The translations under genes were made by a program, and so were the position numbers. From CAYPJE01 sp964410945 (lineage in GTDB: Bacteria > Fidelibacterota > Marinisomatia > Marinisomatales > TCS56), in NCBI GenBank assembly GCA_964410945.1, contig CAYPJE010000003.1, positions 1-64,000 of the forward strand: a stretch of 64,000 nt of DNA. The letters are read 5' to 3'. Positions within the stretch are counted from its first letter, which is position 1, and each line of letters begins with the position of its first letter. The notes beneath the pieces are model-generated. The model saw only the letters and a list, made by a program, of their open reading frames with translations. It was not told the DNA's origin and made no database searches. Below, one piece after another: positions 54,377 through 63,720 of this stretch.

Positions 54377-55525
54377 ATGGATACTGAACTGATCACCGCC
54401 GTACACAACACCAATGCCCTGGCCTGCCTGGAGTGCGGGAAATGTACCAGTGTTTGTCCTGTTTCCCGATTCAGCCAGGATTATTCGCCACGGTTGATGC
54501 TGAATAAGGCTGTCAAACAGGAATTCTCCGGTCTCTTCGCCGACTATGATTTATGGTCCTGTCTGACCTGCAAGCGCTGTGACCTGGTCTGCCCCAGCAA
54601 TATCAGTTATATCGAATTGACACAAACTTTACGTAACCGGGCCGATTCGACCCAATTCAAGGGCCAGTGTTCCCATTCCAGTGTTCTGGAAACACTCCAG
54701 AAGATGATGACCACCAGGGAATTGAATCAGAATAGGGTGGATTGGATTACTGGGGATCTGGATGTCTCATTTGATACCGGAGAGGTTCTTTATTTCGTCG
54801 GTTGTGCTCCTTACTTCGATGCCTTTTTCACTGAGCTGGAACTATCCACTCTGGAAGCCGCCCTCAGCAGTATCAAGCTTCTGAATCTTCTGGATATAAA
54901 GCCGGTTTTACTGCCTCAGGAACGCTGCTGCGGTCACGATTTATACTGGAATGGCGATATCGAAAATTTCAGGATGCTGGCCGAACAGAACCTGGAAATG
55001 ATCGAAGCTACCGGTGCAAAAACAATCCTGTTCTCTTGCGCCGAATGCCAGAGCGCCTTCGAAAATCTTTATAAAAACAACGGATTTAAAGTCCCCTGGA
55101 AATTACAGCATATGAGCCAGTTCCTGGCTGAAAAAGTGGATTCGGGAGAACTTCAATTGGCGGAAAATGATACTCCCATCACCTTCCAGGATCCCTGCCG
55201 GCTGGGACGCCATTTGAATGAATACGATGCTCCGCGGGCCTTATTGAAACCCAATGGTGAAACCAATCTGCTGGAAATGAAACAAACCAGTAAGGGATCC
55301 CTGTGCTGTGGTGTCGTAGCCTGGATGAATTGTGATGGAACAACCCGTAAAATCCAGAATGAACGGTTGGATCAGGCCTATACCACCGGGGCCGAAATCC
55401 TGGCAGTAGCCTGCCCGAAATGCCATATCCATCTGCAATGCACTCAACAGCATACCAGTGTAGAGGGACCTGAAATCAAGATTAGAGATATTTCTACAAT
55501 TACATTAGAAAGAATTGAGAATTAA
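54377..55525 (+). CDS. Fused HdrC/HdrB-type Fe-S protein
   Basis: The 382-residue product has two N-terminal 4Fe-4S motifs (C17-C20-C23-C27 and C62-C65-C68-C72), like HdrC, followed by two CCG domains. The first contains VGCAPYFD and ERCCGHD; the second contains DPCRLGRH and CCGVVAWMNC. In HdrB these bind the non-cubane clusters that reduce disulfides. The order is that of HdrD/GlcF-type proteins. It begins one base after the flavoprotein stop and probably supplies the disulfide or other terminal acceptor site. Confidence 0.9.
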   Translation: MDTELITAVHNTNALACLECGKCTSVCPVSRFSQDYSPRLMLNKAVKQEFSGLFADYDLWSCLTCKRCDLVCPSNISYIELTQTLRNRADSTQFKGQCSHSSVLETLQKMMTTRELNQNRVDWITGDLDVSFDTGEVLYFVGCAPYFDAFFTELELSTLEAALSSIKLLNLLDIKPVLLPQERCCGHDLYWNGDIENFRMLAEQNLEMIEATGAKTILFSCAECQSAFENLYKNNGFKVPWKLQHMSQFLAEKVDSGELQLAENDTPITFQDPCRLGRHLNEYDAPRALLKPNGETNLLEMKQTSKGSLCCGVVAWMNCDGTTRKIQNERLDQAYTTGAEILAVACPKCHIHLQCTQQHTSVEGPEIKIRDISTITLERIEN

Positions 55526-55703
55526 ACACAGAGACACAAAGTCCACGGAGAACAGAGAAAAAAACCGGATTGAAGTGAAAATGCTCAGGCTATTAATCAT
55601 ACTTTCCCCAATTTTCATTTTCCAATCTACAATTTCCAATTCTCTCTGTGTCCTTGGTGATCTTAGTGCCTTGGTGGTAAAAAATTAAAAAAAGGAGCAA
55701 TAG
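55526..55703. repeat. Repeat-like insertion within the operon
   Basis: A left end AAACACAGAGACACAAAG at 55526 and a right end near 55652 (CTCTCTGTGTCCTTGGTGAT...) are inverted, similar sequences. This looks like a small non-coding palindromic element lying between the HdrC/B-type gene and hdrA. No coding frame is seen. The ribosome site GGAG for hdrA lies at the right edge. Confidence 0.55.
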
Positions 55704-58190
55704 ATGAATGACGACGGTCTGAGAGTCGGGGTGTTCGTATGTGAATGCGGCAAGAATATAGCCGGTTCACTGGATTGCCAGAAGGTTAGCGACTATGCCG
55801 CTACCCTGCCCGATGTGGCCTGTTCGGTGGTAAATAAATATACCTGTGCCGAACCGGGCCAGCAGGAGATCAAGCGCTACATCAAGGAGCACAACCTCAA
55901 CCGGGTGGTTGTAGCTTCCTGTACGCCGCGTATGCACGAACCCACCTTCCGCAATTGTGTATCCGAAGCCGGACTGAATCCATACCTGATGGAAATGGCC
56001 AATATTCGCGAACACGTAAGCTGGGCCCATATCAATGACTGGGACGCAGCGACACAGAAGGCCATGGATTCGGTACGTATTGCCGTGGCCCGTGCCAAAT
56101 TATTAAGACCCCAAACCGAGGCCCGCATCCCTGTAACCAGGGAAGTGCTGGTGATCGGTGGCGGAGTCGCCGGTATTCAATCTGCGCTGGACCTGGCCGA
56201 TGCTGGTTACCAGGTTAACTTAGTAGAAAAGGAGGCATCCATTGGAGGGATCATGGCCGCGCTGGACAAGACCTATCCCACCATGGATTGTTCCATATGA
56301 ATACTCGGACCAAAAATGATGGATGTCGGTCGACATCCCCGGATTAATTTATATACGCACAGCGAAATAGAAGACGTCAGCGGCTACATCGGCAACTTCC
56401 AGGTGAAGGTGCGGAAAAAGGCCCGCTATGTAAATGAAGATGAATGCAACGCCTGTGGTGAATGTGAGAAGGTCTGCCCCGTGGTTGGACCCGATGGATT
56501 CCAGGAAGGTTTTTCCTCCCATAAGGCAATCTACATGCCGTTCCCCCAGGCCGTACCATCGGTCTATATTTTGGACGATGAACTCTGTCTGGGCCATAAT
56601 CCCATTGCCTGCGGGAAATGTGCCGATGTCTGCGAGAAACAGTGCATCGATTTCGACATGGAAGATGAAATCATCGAATTGGATGTCGGTGCCGTGATCG
56701 TTGCCACCGGGATGGATGTTTATGATCCTACTGAGATGGATGAATACGGCTACACCCGTTTCGAAAATGTTATCACCAGCATGGAATTCGAACGGCTGAT
56801 TTCAGCCGGTGGTCCCACGGAAGGTCATTTCGTCCGGCCCAGCGACCAGGAAACACCAAAACGGATCGCCTTCATCCAGTGTGTTGGATCGCGGTCCAAC
56901 AGCGCGGTGGGTAATCCTTACTGCAGCAATATCTGCTGCATGAATACCGTCAAGGACAGCCTGTTGCTGAAGGATCATTATCCTGACATAGAAATCACTG
57001 TATTCTACATGGATATCCGGGCCTTTGGTAAAGGTTTCGAGGACCTTTTCATGCGCAGTAAGATGGCCGGGGTCCAGTATATCCGCGGTTTGCCCGGTGA
57101 ATTCTTTGAAGATCCAACCACAAGGAATATCACCTTGATTGCCGAAGACACCAATACCGGTGCCATCCAGGATTATGAATTCGATACGGTGGTACTTTCA
57201 GTTGGTGTAATTCCCCGCAAGGACAGTGATATGGTCCGGCAGCTCTTCACCCTGTCCCGCACCGAAGACGGATTCTTCATGGAATCCCATCCCAAGCTCA
57301 AGCCGGTTGATGCTCCTACCGGCGGGGTGTTCTTTGCCGGTTGCGTGGAATATCCCAAGGATGTGAAGGACAGCGTTACCCAGGCCAGTGCTGCGGCGGC
57401 CCGCGCCCAGGTACTGCTGAACGCCGGTGATATAAGTATCGAGGCCATTACCTCCGAATGCCATACCGAGGACTGTTCATCCTGTGGCATCTGTGTTAAA
57501 GTATGTCCGTTCAACGCTATCCGTGGTGGCGATGCCAAAGCCAAGATACCCGCCGAGGTGATCGAAGCAATGTGCAAAGGCTGTGGTACCTGCGCCGCCG
57601 AATGTAACTTCGATGCCCTGACCATGAAGCATTTCGAGGATGCCCAGTATATCGCCCAGATCGATGCCATGCTGGAAGGCGACAATATGGCAAATACAGT
57701 GGTCTTTGCCTGCAACTGGTGTTCATACGCCGGTGCCGACCTGGCTGGTTTGTCGCGCCTGCAGTACCCGGCCAATCAACGTATCATGCGTACCATGTGC
57801 AGCGGCCGCGTTGATTCGGAATTCATCCTGCATGCCTTTGAAAAAGGCGCCCCGATCGTCCTGGTATCCGGCTGTCATTTCGCCGATTGCCATTACATTG
57901 ATGCCAATCGCTGGACGGTCAAGCGGGTCGAGAAACTGTGGGATAAAATGGAAAAACTTGGTATTCGTCCCGAACGGTTGCAGCTGGAGTGGATCTCCGC
58001 TGCCGAAGGCCAGAAATGGGCCCGCACGATGCGTGAGCTGGAGGAGATGCGCCAGAAGGTCACCAAGGACGAGGTAAAGCACACCATACAAGTCCTAAAA
58101 GAGGAACGGGAAAAGGCTGAAGCCAGGGCCGCCAAAAAAGCAGAAAAGAAGCTGAAGCCCAAACCAGTTCCGGTAAAGGCGGAAGCATAA
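55704..58190 (+). CDS. hdrA: HdrA-MvhD fusion, selenocysteine-containing
   Basis: A TGA at 56298-56300 (codon 199) splits the gene in ordinary ORF calls. Reading through gives YPTMDCSI, TGA, ILGPKMMDVGRHP, matching the HdrA motif DCxxC with Sec at the second Cys. The whole protein is 828 residues: N-terminal FVCECGKNIAG, FAD site GGGVAG (about 152), Fe-S motifs at about 248 and 303, two C-terminal 4Fe-4S motifs (about 592-630) and an MvhD domain (about 663-800, CNWC and CSGRVD intact), then a Lys/Ala-rich tail. HdrA flavin bifurcates electrons; MvhD would connect a hydrogenase-like or other donor. Confidence 0.95.
56321..56338 (+). promoter_or_regulatory. SECIS hairpin in hdrA
   Basis: A perfect seven-pair stem GGATGTC/GACATCC closes a GGTC loop. 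The loop starts with two G and lies 27 bases after the UGA, within the range for bacterial SECIS. Confidence 0.8.
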
Positions 58191-58244
58191 GATCGAAATC
58201 TGTCACCTTGCACCAGTTGCCGGGTAGCACAATATAGTAAAAAA

Positions 58245-58311
58245 TGTCATGCTGAGCCTGTCGAAGCATGATAATCAATGTCAGTCACCCTTCGACAGGC
58301 TCAGGGTGACA
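58245..58311. repeat. REP-like palindromic repeat
   Basis: Inverted arms 58245-58266 (TGTCATGCTGAGCCTGTCGA...) and 58290-58311 (CTTCGACAGGCTCAGGGTGA...) pair over 22 bases with two mismatches. The same family occurs at 10391-10452. It lies between hdrA and a small zinc-ribbon gene and may stop transcription or stabilise RNA. Confidence 0.85.
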
Positions 58312-58326
58312 ATAGTTAAAACTGTA

Positions 58327-58467
58327 ATGGAAGAAGCACCATTCAAATGTCTGCGCTGCGGCCATGATTTCACTATGCCATATGATAAAAATGTCATGGT
58401 GGAACGGGCCTGCCCCAAATGTGGCAGCAACAGCGTCCGTCGGCTAAAGAAAAAACCGGCCAAATAA
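58327..58467 (+). CDS. Small zinc-ribbon protein (FmdB-like)
   Basis: The 46-residue product has two CxxC knuckles (CLRC and CPKC), the FmdB/putative regulatory zinc-ribbon pattern, and a basic tail. A longer frame exists upstream but its N-terminal part is the translated repeat element, so the ATG at 58327 is used. Function unknown. Confidence 0.6.
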   Translation: MEEAPFKCLRCGHDFTMPYDKNVMVERACPKCGSNSVRRLKKKPAK

Positions 58468-58598
58468 AAAACAAGCCGGTTTACTCACACTGCAATCTTA
58501 CTCGACAGGATTTCCAGCTATTGTTGGCTATCCAAAAAATATCCGTTGACATTCATTACGCGTTAACCTATAATAAATATAAACATGCGGGAGGTAGC

Positions 58599-59183
58599 AT
58601 GGGTGAAAACAAGAGTATCAATTATTTCCGGGCCTTTGCCGATATCAGCAAAGCCATCAGTTCGACGTTGAAGTTGCACAAGGTACTGGATCGAATATTA
58701 TTTAACACTATTGAAGCCCTGGATCTGAAAGCCGGGGCGATCAGTCTGTGGAACAAAGGTGCTAATCGTCTGGAGATGATTGCTCATGTCAACCTGAGTG
58801 AGGAGTTCTTGAACAAGGGACCGGTCCTGGGCGATAAATCGATGCCCCGGGCCCTTAAAACCGGCCAACCAGTCATCGTCCCTGATATATACAAAGATGA
58901 CCAGTTGCAGTATCCCGAAGCCTGCAAAAAGGAAGGTATAACCGCCCTGCTGTCGATCCCCATCATCTTTAAGGATAATATTATCGGTGTCCTCAGGCTC
59001 TATAACGCTTCTGAGCGCGATTTTACCAACCGGGAGGTGGAATTCATGACTGCCATTGCCGAACAGGGCGGGGTGGCGATTGAAAATGCCCGGGTAATGC
59101 AGCAGTTAAGCAAAGACCACAAGCGTGAAATGGATGATCTGTGGAACTGGTTCAGCGATTTCTCAGATAAATCAGGATATTAG
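58599..59183 (+). CDS. GAF domain protein
   Basis: The 194-residue product is one GAF sensory domain (about 25-165) with FTNREVEFMTAIAEQGGVAIENA near its end. The ATG at 58599 has GGGAGG upstream; an extended frame lacks support. It has no visible catalytic domain, so it may be a sensor partner of another protein. A short acidic/aromatic tail follows. Confidence 0.85.
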   Translation: MGENKSINYFRAFADISKAISSTLKLHKVLDRILFNTIEALDLKAGAISLWNKGANRLEMIAHVNLSEEFLNKGPVLGDKSMPRALKTGQPVIVPDIYKDDQLQYPEACKKEGITALLSIPIIFKDNIIGVLRLYNASERDFTNREVEFMTAIAEQGGVAIENARVMQQLSKDHKREMDDLWNWFSDFSDKSGY

Positions 59184-59248
59184 TTCATCGTCCGGTTATT
59201 TTGATTAATTTTCACCGGGGCTAATAATTAAAGAATTTGGGTATCAAG

Positions 59249-60487
59249 ATGAAACATAAGCGAGTGGTAGTAACCGGATTGGGAGTCGTCTCACCGGTTG
59301 GAACAGGTAAAGAAGAATTCTGGCAGGGTTTGAAATCCGGTCGCAATGGGGCCGGACCGGTAACCCATTTCGATGCCAGTGACTACCGGGCCAAACTGGC
59401 GGGTGAAGTCAGGGATTTTGATCCTGTCCAATGGATAGAGCCCAAGACCGCTGCCCGCATGGATCGTTTTACCCAGTTTTCCATGGCCGCAGCAACTATG
59501 GCCCTGGAAGATGCTGGTCTGGACTCATTTGATTTCGATGGTAATCGTTTCGGTATTATTGTCGGCTCGGGAATCGGTGGATCAAAAACGATCGAAGACG
59601 GCTATGATATTCTTAACACTCGTGGCCCCGGCGGACTGAATCCATTCTTCGTCTCGAAGCTGCTGATCAATATGGCCGCCTGTATGGTATCGATAAAATA
59701 CGGTTTAAAAGGTCCGATTTCGGCTCCTTCGGTGGCCTGCTCCACCGGCGGCAATGCCATTGGTGACGCCTTCCGTATTCTCCAGCGGGGCGATGCCGAT
59801 ATCATGCTGGCCGGCAGCTCGGAGGCGGCTATCAATCCCCTGCCTTATGGCGGATTCTGTGCCACCCGTTCCATGACGCCCAGCCTCGATCCCGAAACCG
59901 CCAGCCGGCCCTTTGATAAGGACCGGGACGGCTTCATGATGGGCGAGGGCTGCGGACTGGTAACACTGGAAACGCTGGAACATGCTCAAACCCGGGGTGC
60001 TGCCATCTATGGCGAGCTGGCCGGCTATGGCAATACGGCCGATGCCTACCATTTTACCGCCCCCCATCCCGAAAGTGACGGTATGATCCGGGTTATGACA
60101 AATGCTTTGGATGATGCTGGTATGCAACCAGGTGATCTGGATTATATCAACGCTCACGGTACATCAACCAAGCTCAACGATCAACGCGAAACAGCAGCTA
60201 TTCAACAGGTCTTTGGCGACTACGCCGCAAACTTGAAAATCAGTTCAACAAAATCAATGATCGGCCACCTGCTAGCCGCTTCCGGAGCGGTGGAATTCGT
60301 GGCAACCATGCTTTGCCTGCACCACCGGACCGTCCACCCCACCATCAATTATGCCACACCAGATCCTGACTGCCCGCTGGATTACGTACCCAACGAAGCA
60401 CAACCACTGGATATTAGGGCCGCAATCTCCAATTCATTTGGCTTCGGCGGCGGGAACGTGAGTTTGCTGGTCAAGCGGTTTGAATGA
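59249..60487 (+). CDS. fabF: 3-oxoacyl-ACP synthase II
   Basis: The 412-residue condensing enzyme of fatty-acid elongation has nucleophile Cys in PSVACSTGG (about 164), His in NAHGTSTKLND (about 303) and His in KSMIGHLLAASG (about 340), the Cys-His-His triad. A TTG at 59237 extends the frame, but the ATG at 59249 fits the family start (MKHKRVVVTGLG). It overlaps the convergent DapA-family gene by 17 bases. Confidence 0.95.
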   Translation: MKHKRVVVTGLGVVSPVGTGKEEFWQGLKSGRNGAGPVTHFDASDYRAKLAGEVRDFDPVQWIEPKTAARMDRFTQFSMAAATMALEDAGLDSFDFDGNRFGIIVGSGIGGSKTIEDGYDILNTRGPGGLNPFFVSKLLINMAACMVSIKYGLKGPISAPSVACSTGGNAIGDAFRILQRGDADIMLAGSSEAAINPLPYGGFCATRSMTPSLDPETASRPFDKDRDGFMMGEGCGLVTLETLEHAQTRGAAIYGELAGYGNTADAYHFTAPHPESDGMIRVMTNALDDAGMQPGDLDYINAHGTSTKLNDQRETAAIQQVFGDYAANLKISSTKSMIGHLLAASGAVEFVATMLCLHHRTVHPTINYATPDPDCPLDYVPNEAQPLDIRAAISNSFGFGGGNVSLLVKRFE

Positions 60488-61364
60488 CAGCCGCCAGTTG
60501 ATCCAGTAATAATCCCTTCTCGGATACATCCAGTGGTGCCTGTGGTGGCACCAGATTCAGCCATGTACGATCACCGGTCTGTTCGGCTATGGCCAGCTTC
60601 AAAGCAGGGATCATGGCATACTGCTCAAACTGATCCCTTATTTCATCCAGCTTTTTTTGCAGTGCCGGTCTTTCAGTTGCCGGCCGGTCGAATACCTGGC
60701 GCATTAACTGGCTGGTCAAATTAGCGGTGGCGGAAATACATCCGGCACCATTGACTTCCAATATGTCGCTCAGGAACCGTTCACTGCCTGCGTAAACCTC
60801 GAAGCCTGGGAATTCATCAATTACTGTACGCATATGGTTATAGTCACCACTGGAATCTTTCATTCCAAGGACGATACCCGGGAAATCCCGTAACAGTTTT
60901 TCAATCAGATTATGACTGAATGATACAGCACTCATTTGAGGAAAATGATATAAATAAATATTCAGGTCCGGTGTACCAGCCGCATCAATTAACCGGGCAA
61001 TTCCAGCATAGATACCCGCATCAGATACCGATTTATAGTAAAACGGGGGCAGCAATAAAATACCACCAACCTTATAATCAACCGCCTGGCGCGTCAGTTC
61101 AATTGTATCGTCCAGGGCCGAACAGCCGGTACCAACCAGCAATTTCTCCGGAGGTACCCCACCCTCCAAAACAGTCGCCAATGCGGTTCTACGTTGCTTA
61201 ACACTGAAGGAATTGGCCTCTCCTGTGGTTCCAAGCAGACATACCCCGTCGCAACCATTATTCATTAACCGGCGGCAGTGTTCATTCAAACGTTCATAGT
61301 CGATTTCCAGTTCATCTGTAACTGGTGTAAGACTGGCCGCGTATATTCCTCTGGGAATTCCCAT
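60471..61364 (-). CDS. DapA-family aldolase/lyase
   Basis: The 297-residue product is a TIM-barrel class I aldolase with Schiff-base Lys169 (GMKDSSGD), Tyr139 (LYHFP) and the substrate loop GTTGEANSF (45-53). It could be dihydrodipicolinate synthase or a related 2-keto-acid aldolase (the loop GTTGE is shared). Next to proC it may belong to amino-acid metabolism. It begins where proC ends (shared base). Confidence 0.85.
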   Translation of the reverse strand: MGIPRGIYAASLTPVTDELEIDYERLNEHCRRLMNNGCDGVCLLGTTGEANSFSVKQRRTALATVLEGGVPPEKLLVGTGCSALDDTIELTRQAVDYKVGGILLLPPFYYKSVSDAGIYAGIARLIDAAGTPDLNIYLYHFPQMSAVSFSHNLIEKLLRDFPGIVLGMKDSSGDYNHMRTVIDEFPGFEVYAGSERFLSDILEVNGAGCISATANLTSQLMRQVFDRPATERPALQKKLDEIRDQFEQYAMIPALKLAIAEQTGDRTWLNLVPPQAPLDVSEKGLLLDQLAAVIQTA

Positions 61365-62170
61365 TATTTATCGGCGTCAGAGTATAGCTGAGCCGCATTC
61401 CTGGCTGAGAGTGTGATCCCTTTGATCATGGCTGATGAGAAACCTTCATGCTCCATCTGGTTCAGTCCGGCAATCGTGCAGCCCCGGGGCGTGGTGACAC
61501 GGTCAATTTCATCCTCGGGATGGTTTTCATTTTCCAGTAACAAAGAAGCCGCTCCTTTGGCTGTCTGGGCGGCAATTTTTATTGCTTCCTGTGAATGAAA
61601 ACCGATTTCGATTCCCCCCTGGGAGGCGGCCCGAACCGCCCGCAGGAAAAAAGCCACTCCGCAGGCCCCCAGAGCCGTAGCGGCAATCATCCGGTTTTCA
61701 TCGATTACCAGGGTCGTGCCGACTGTTTCAAATATCTCCCGGGCTACTTCCAGGGCATTATCATTGCCGGAGGTCAGACAGGTCATCGATTCCCGCACGG
61801 CAATGGCTGTGTTGGGCATGGCCCGGACAATCGGGATTGAGCCATCGATTTTAACACGAATCTGATCGGTGCTCACGCCGGTTACAACCGAAATGATCGT
61901 ATGCCGGCCACTTTTAAGTTCAGGCCCGATTTCATCCAGTACCGGGTCAATCTGTTGTGGCTCAACAGCAACAATAATCACTGCTGCGTTTTTTACAGCT
62001 GTGAGATTATCGGCCACCATGAAGCCCTGCTCCTTCATTGGTCCCAGCAGATTCAATTTGCGTCTGGTCAAAATGATATCGGTGGCCTGATAACGATTGG
62101 AAACCGTAAGTCCACGGGCAATGGCTGTCCCCAGATTCCCGGTTCCAATAATGGCTATTTTATTCTGCAT
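61364..62170 (-). CDS. proC: Pyrroline-5-carboxylate reductase
   Basis: The 268-residue product has an N-terminal NAD(P)H Rossmann motif (IIGTGNLGTAIARGL, 6-20), VRAMPNTAIAVRESMT (about 114-129) and the C-terminal TTPRGCTIAGLNQMEHEG dimer motif. It makes proline from pyrroline-5-carboxylate. It runs leftward with the DapA-family gene. Confidence 0.93.
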   Translation of the reverse strand: MQNKIAIIGTGNLGTAIARGLTVSNRYQATDIILTRRKLNLLGPMKEQGFMVADNLTAVKNAAVIIVAVEPQQIDPVLDEIGPELKSGRHTIISVVTGVSTDQIRVKIDGSIPIVRAMPNTAIAVRESMTCLTSGNDNALEVAREIFETVGTTLVIDENRMIAATALGACGVAFFLRAVRAASQGGIEIGFHSQEAIKIAAQTAKGAASLLLENENHPEDEIDRVTTPRGCTIAGLNQMEHEGFSSAMIKGITLSARNAAQLYSDADK

Positions 62171-62363
62171 GTTGATTTTCCTTAATAATGCCCCCTAATC
62201 CTCCCACAAGGGGGATCGATTTTAACGGTAGTGGTTATTACGGTCAAGGATTCACTATTCAAGTATTGAAACAAATAATAATCCGATTGCGTTGACCAGA
62301 TAGCTCCGATAAATTGGCTTTAATAAATTCACCCTTCACCAATTAGAGAATTCATTCACAATT

Positions 62364-63644
62364 ATGATTATCGAACTATTGCAGATTTTTATATCAGAAA
62401 CCTGGCTGGTGTTAACACAGATGGGGCCCTATCTCCTGTTTGGATTCCTGGTAGCAGGCATCCTGTCGGTTTATATCGATTCAGAATGGGTTGAACGACA
62501 CCTGGGCGGCAAGGGAATCATGCCGGCCATCAAAGCAGCCCTCTTCGGAGTTCCTCTGCCCCTCTGCTCCTGTGGTGTAATTCCGGTCTCGACCGGCATT
62601 TACCGCCATGGTGCCAGCCGTTCCGCCACTACTTCATTCCTGTTGTCAACACCACAAACCGGGGTCGACTCCATCCTGGTTACCTATGCCCTTTTGGGGC
62701 CGGTCTATGCCGTGTTCCGTCCGGTAGTGGCATTAATTACGGGAATTGTCGGCGGCGGTCTGGTTCAATTGGCGGATAAGGATAATCCATCCAATCCGGA
62801 TGTTGAAGTTCAGGAAACGGATGATGATTGCGACTGTGACAGCTGCGCCGATGCCGATAATCCCAGCAAGATTTCCCGGATCATGAAATACGGATTCATT
62901 AACCTGCCTAAGGATATTGGTTCGGCCCTGTTCATCGGAATAATGATCGCCGGTGCCATGGCGGCCCTGGTGCCACCTGATTACCTGGGTGGACTCATTG
63001 GCGGTGGAATTATTTCCATCCTGATTCTGATGGCGGCCGGTGTCCCGGTCTATGTCTGTGCCACCGCCTCGGTACCAATTGCCGCCGGCTTCATTCACAT
63101 GGGTGCTTCACCCGGTGCTGCCCTGGCCTTTCTGATCGCCGGTCCCGCCACTAATGCTGCAACATTCACAACAATACTGAAGGTACTGGGGAAAAAAACC
63201 GCTACGATCTACCTGACCACCGTAGCCGTGACTGCTGTTATTAGTGGCCTTATCCTGAACTGGCTTGTCCCGGTCATGGAGAATATTGTACCACAGATAA
63301 GTGGGCATGTCCATGATTCGGAAAGCATTACCTGGTGGTCACATTTGTCAGCCGTCGTTCTACTTGCAGTAGTAGCTTACTCCTATTATTACAAACCTAA
63401 ACCGGTCATAACTCCGATCAACGTACTTAGTACAGAGATTGAACAGCTAGAATTCAGTGTTACCGGAATGACCTGCAGTCACTGTGCTGCAAATGTCCAC
63501 CAAGCAGTAGCTGAATCGTCCGGGGTTGAATCGGTCACCGTTGATCTGGACAGTGGTCGTGTGAAGGTGTCGGGTACAGCGGTTGATGAAGAAGAAGTAA
63601 TATCAGCAATCCATTCCCGGGGTTACTCAGCCACCTTACTTTAG
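62364..63644 (+). CDS. SO_0444-type Cu/Zn efflux permease with C-terminal HMA domain
   Basis: The 426-residue product is a permease of the DUF318/ArsP group: about eight membrane segments, PLCSCGVIPVS (about 71) near the entrance, a Cys/Asp-rich cytosolic loop (DDDCDCDSCADAD, about 152-164) that may bind metal, and a C-terminal HMA domain with GMTCSHCAANV (about 370-379). It likely expels copper or zinc. It is a single-gene unit. Confidence 0.9.
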   Translation: MIIELLQIFISETWLVLTQMGPYLLFGFLVAGILSVYIDSEWVERHLGGKGIMPAIKAALFGVPLPLCSCGVIPVSTGIYRHGASRSATTSFLLSTPQTGVDSILVTYALLGPVYAVFRPVVALITGIVGGGLVQLADKDNPSNPDVEVQETDDDCDCDSCADADNPSKISRIMKYGFINLPKDIGSALFIGIMIAGAMAALVPPDYLGGLIGGGIISILILMAAGVPVYVCATASVPIAAGFIHMGASPGAALAFLIAGPATNAATFTTILKVLGKKTATIYLTTVAVTAVISGLILNWLVPVMENIVPQISGHVHDSESITWWSHLSAVVLLAVVAYSYYYKPKPVITPINVLSTEIEQLEFSVTGMTCSHCAANVHQAVAESSGVESVTVDLDSGRVKVSGTAVDEEEVISAIHSRGYSATLL

Positions 63645-63720
63645 CATTAAAAGGGCCCTTGCCCTTCCGCCCATCGCTCTGTAATATTGTTTTCAGACTT
63701 GGGCTTTGAGAGGAGGGCTA

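Noticed and set aside
58249..58326. An N-terminal extension (LSLSKHD... PFDRLRVT) of the zinc-ribbon protein
   Set aside because: It is the translation of the palindromic repeat, a known source of false N-termini.
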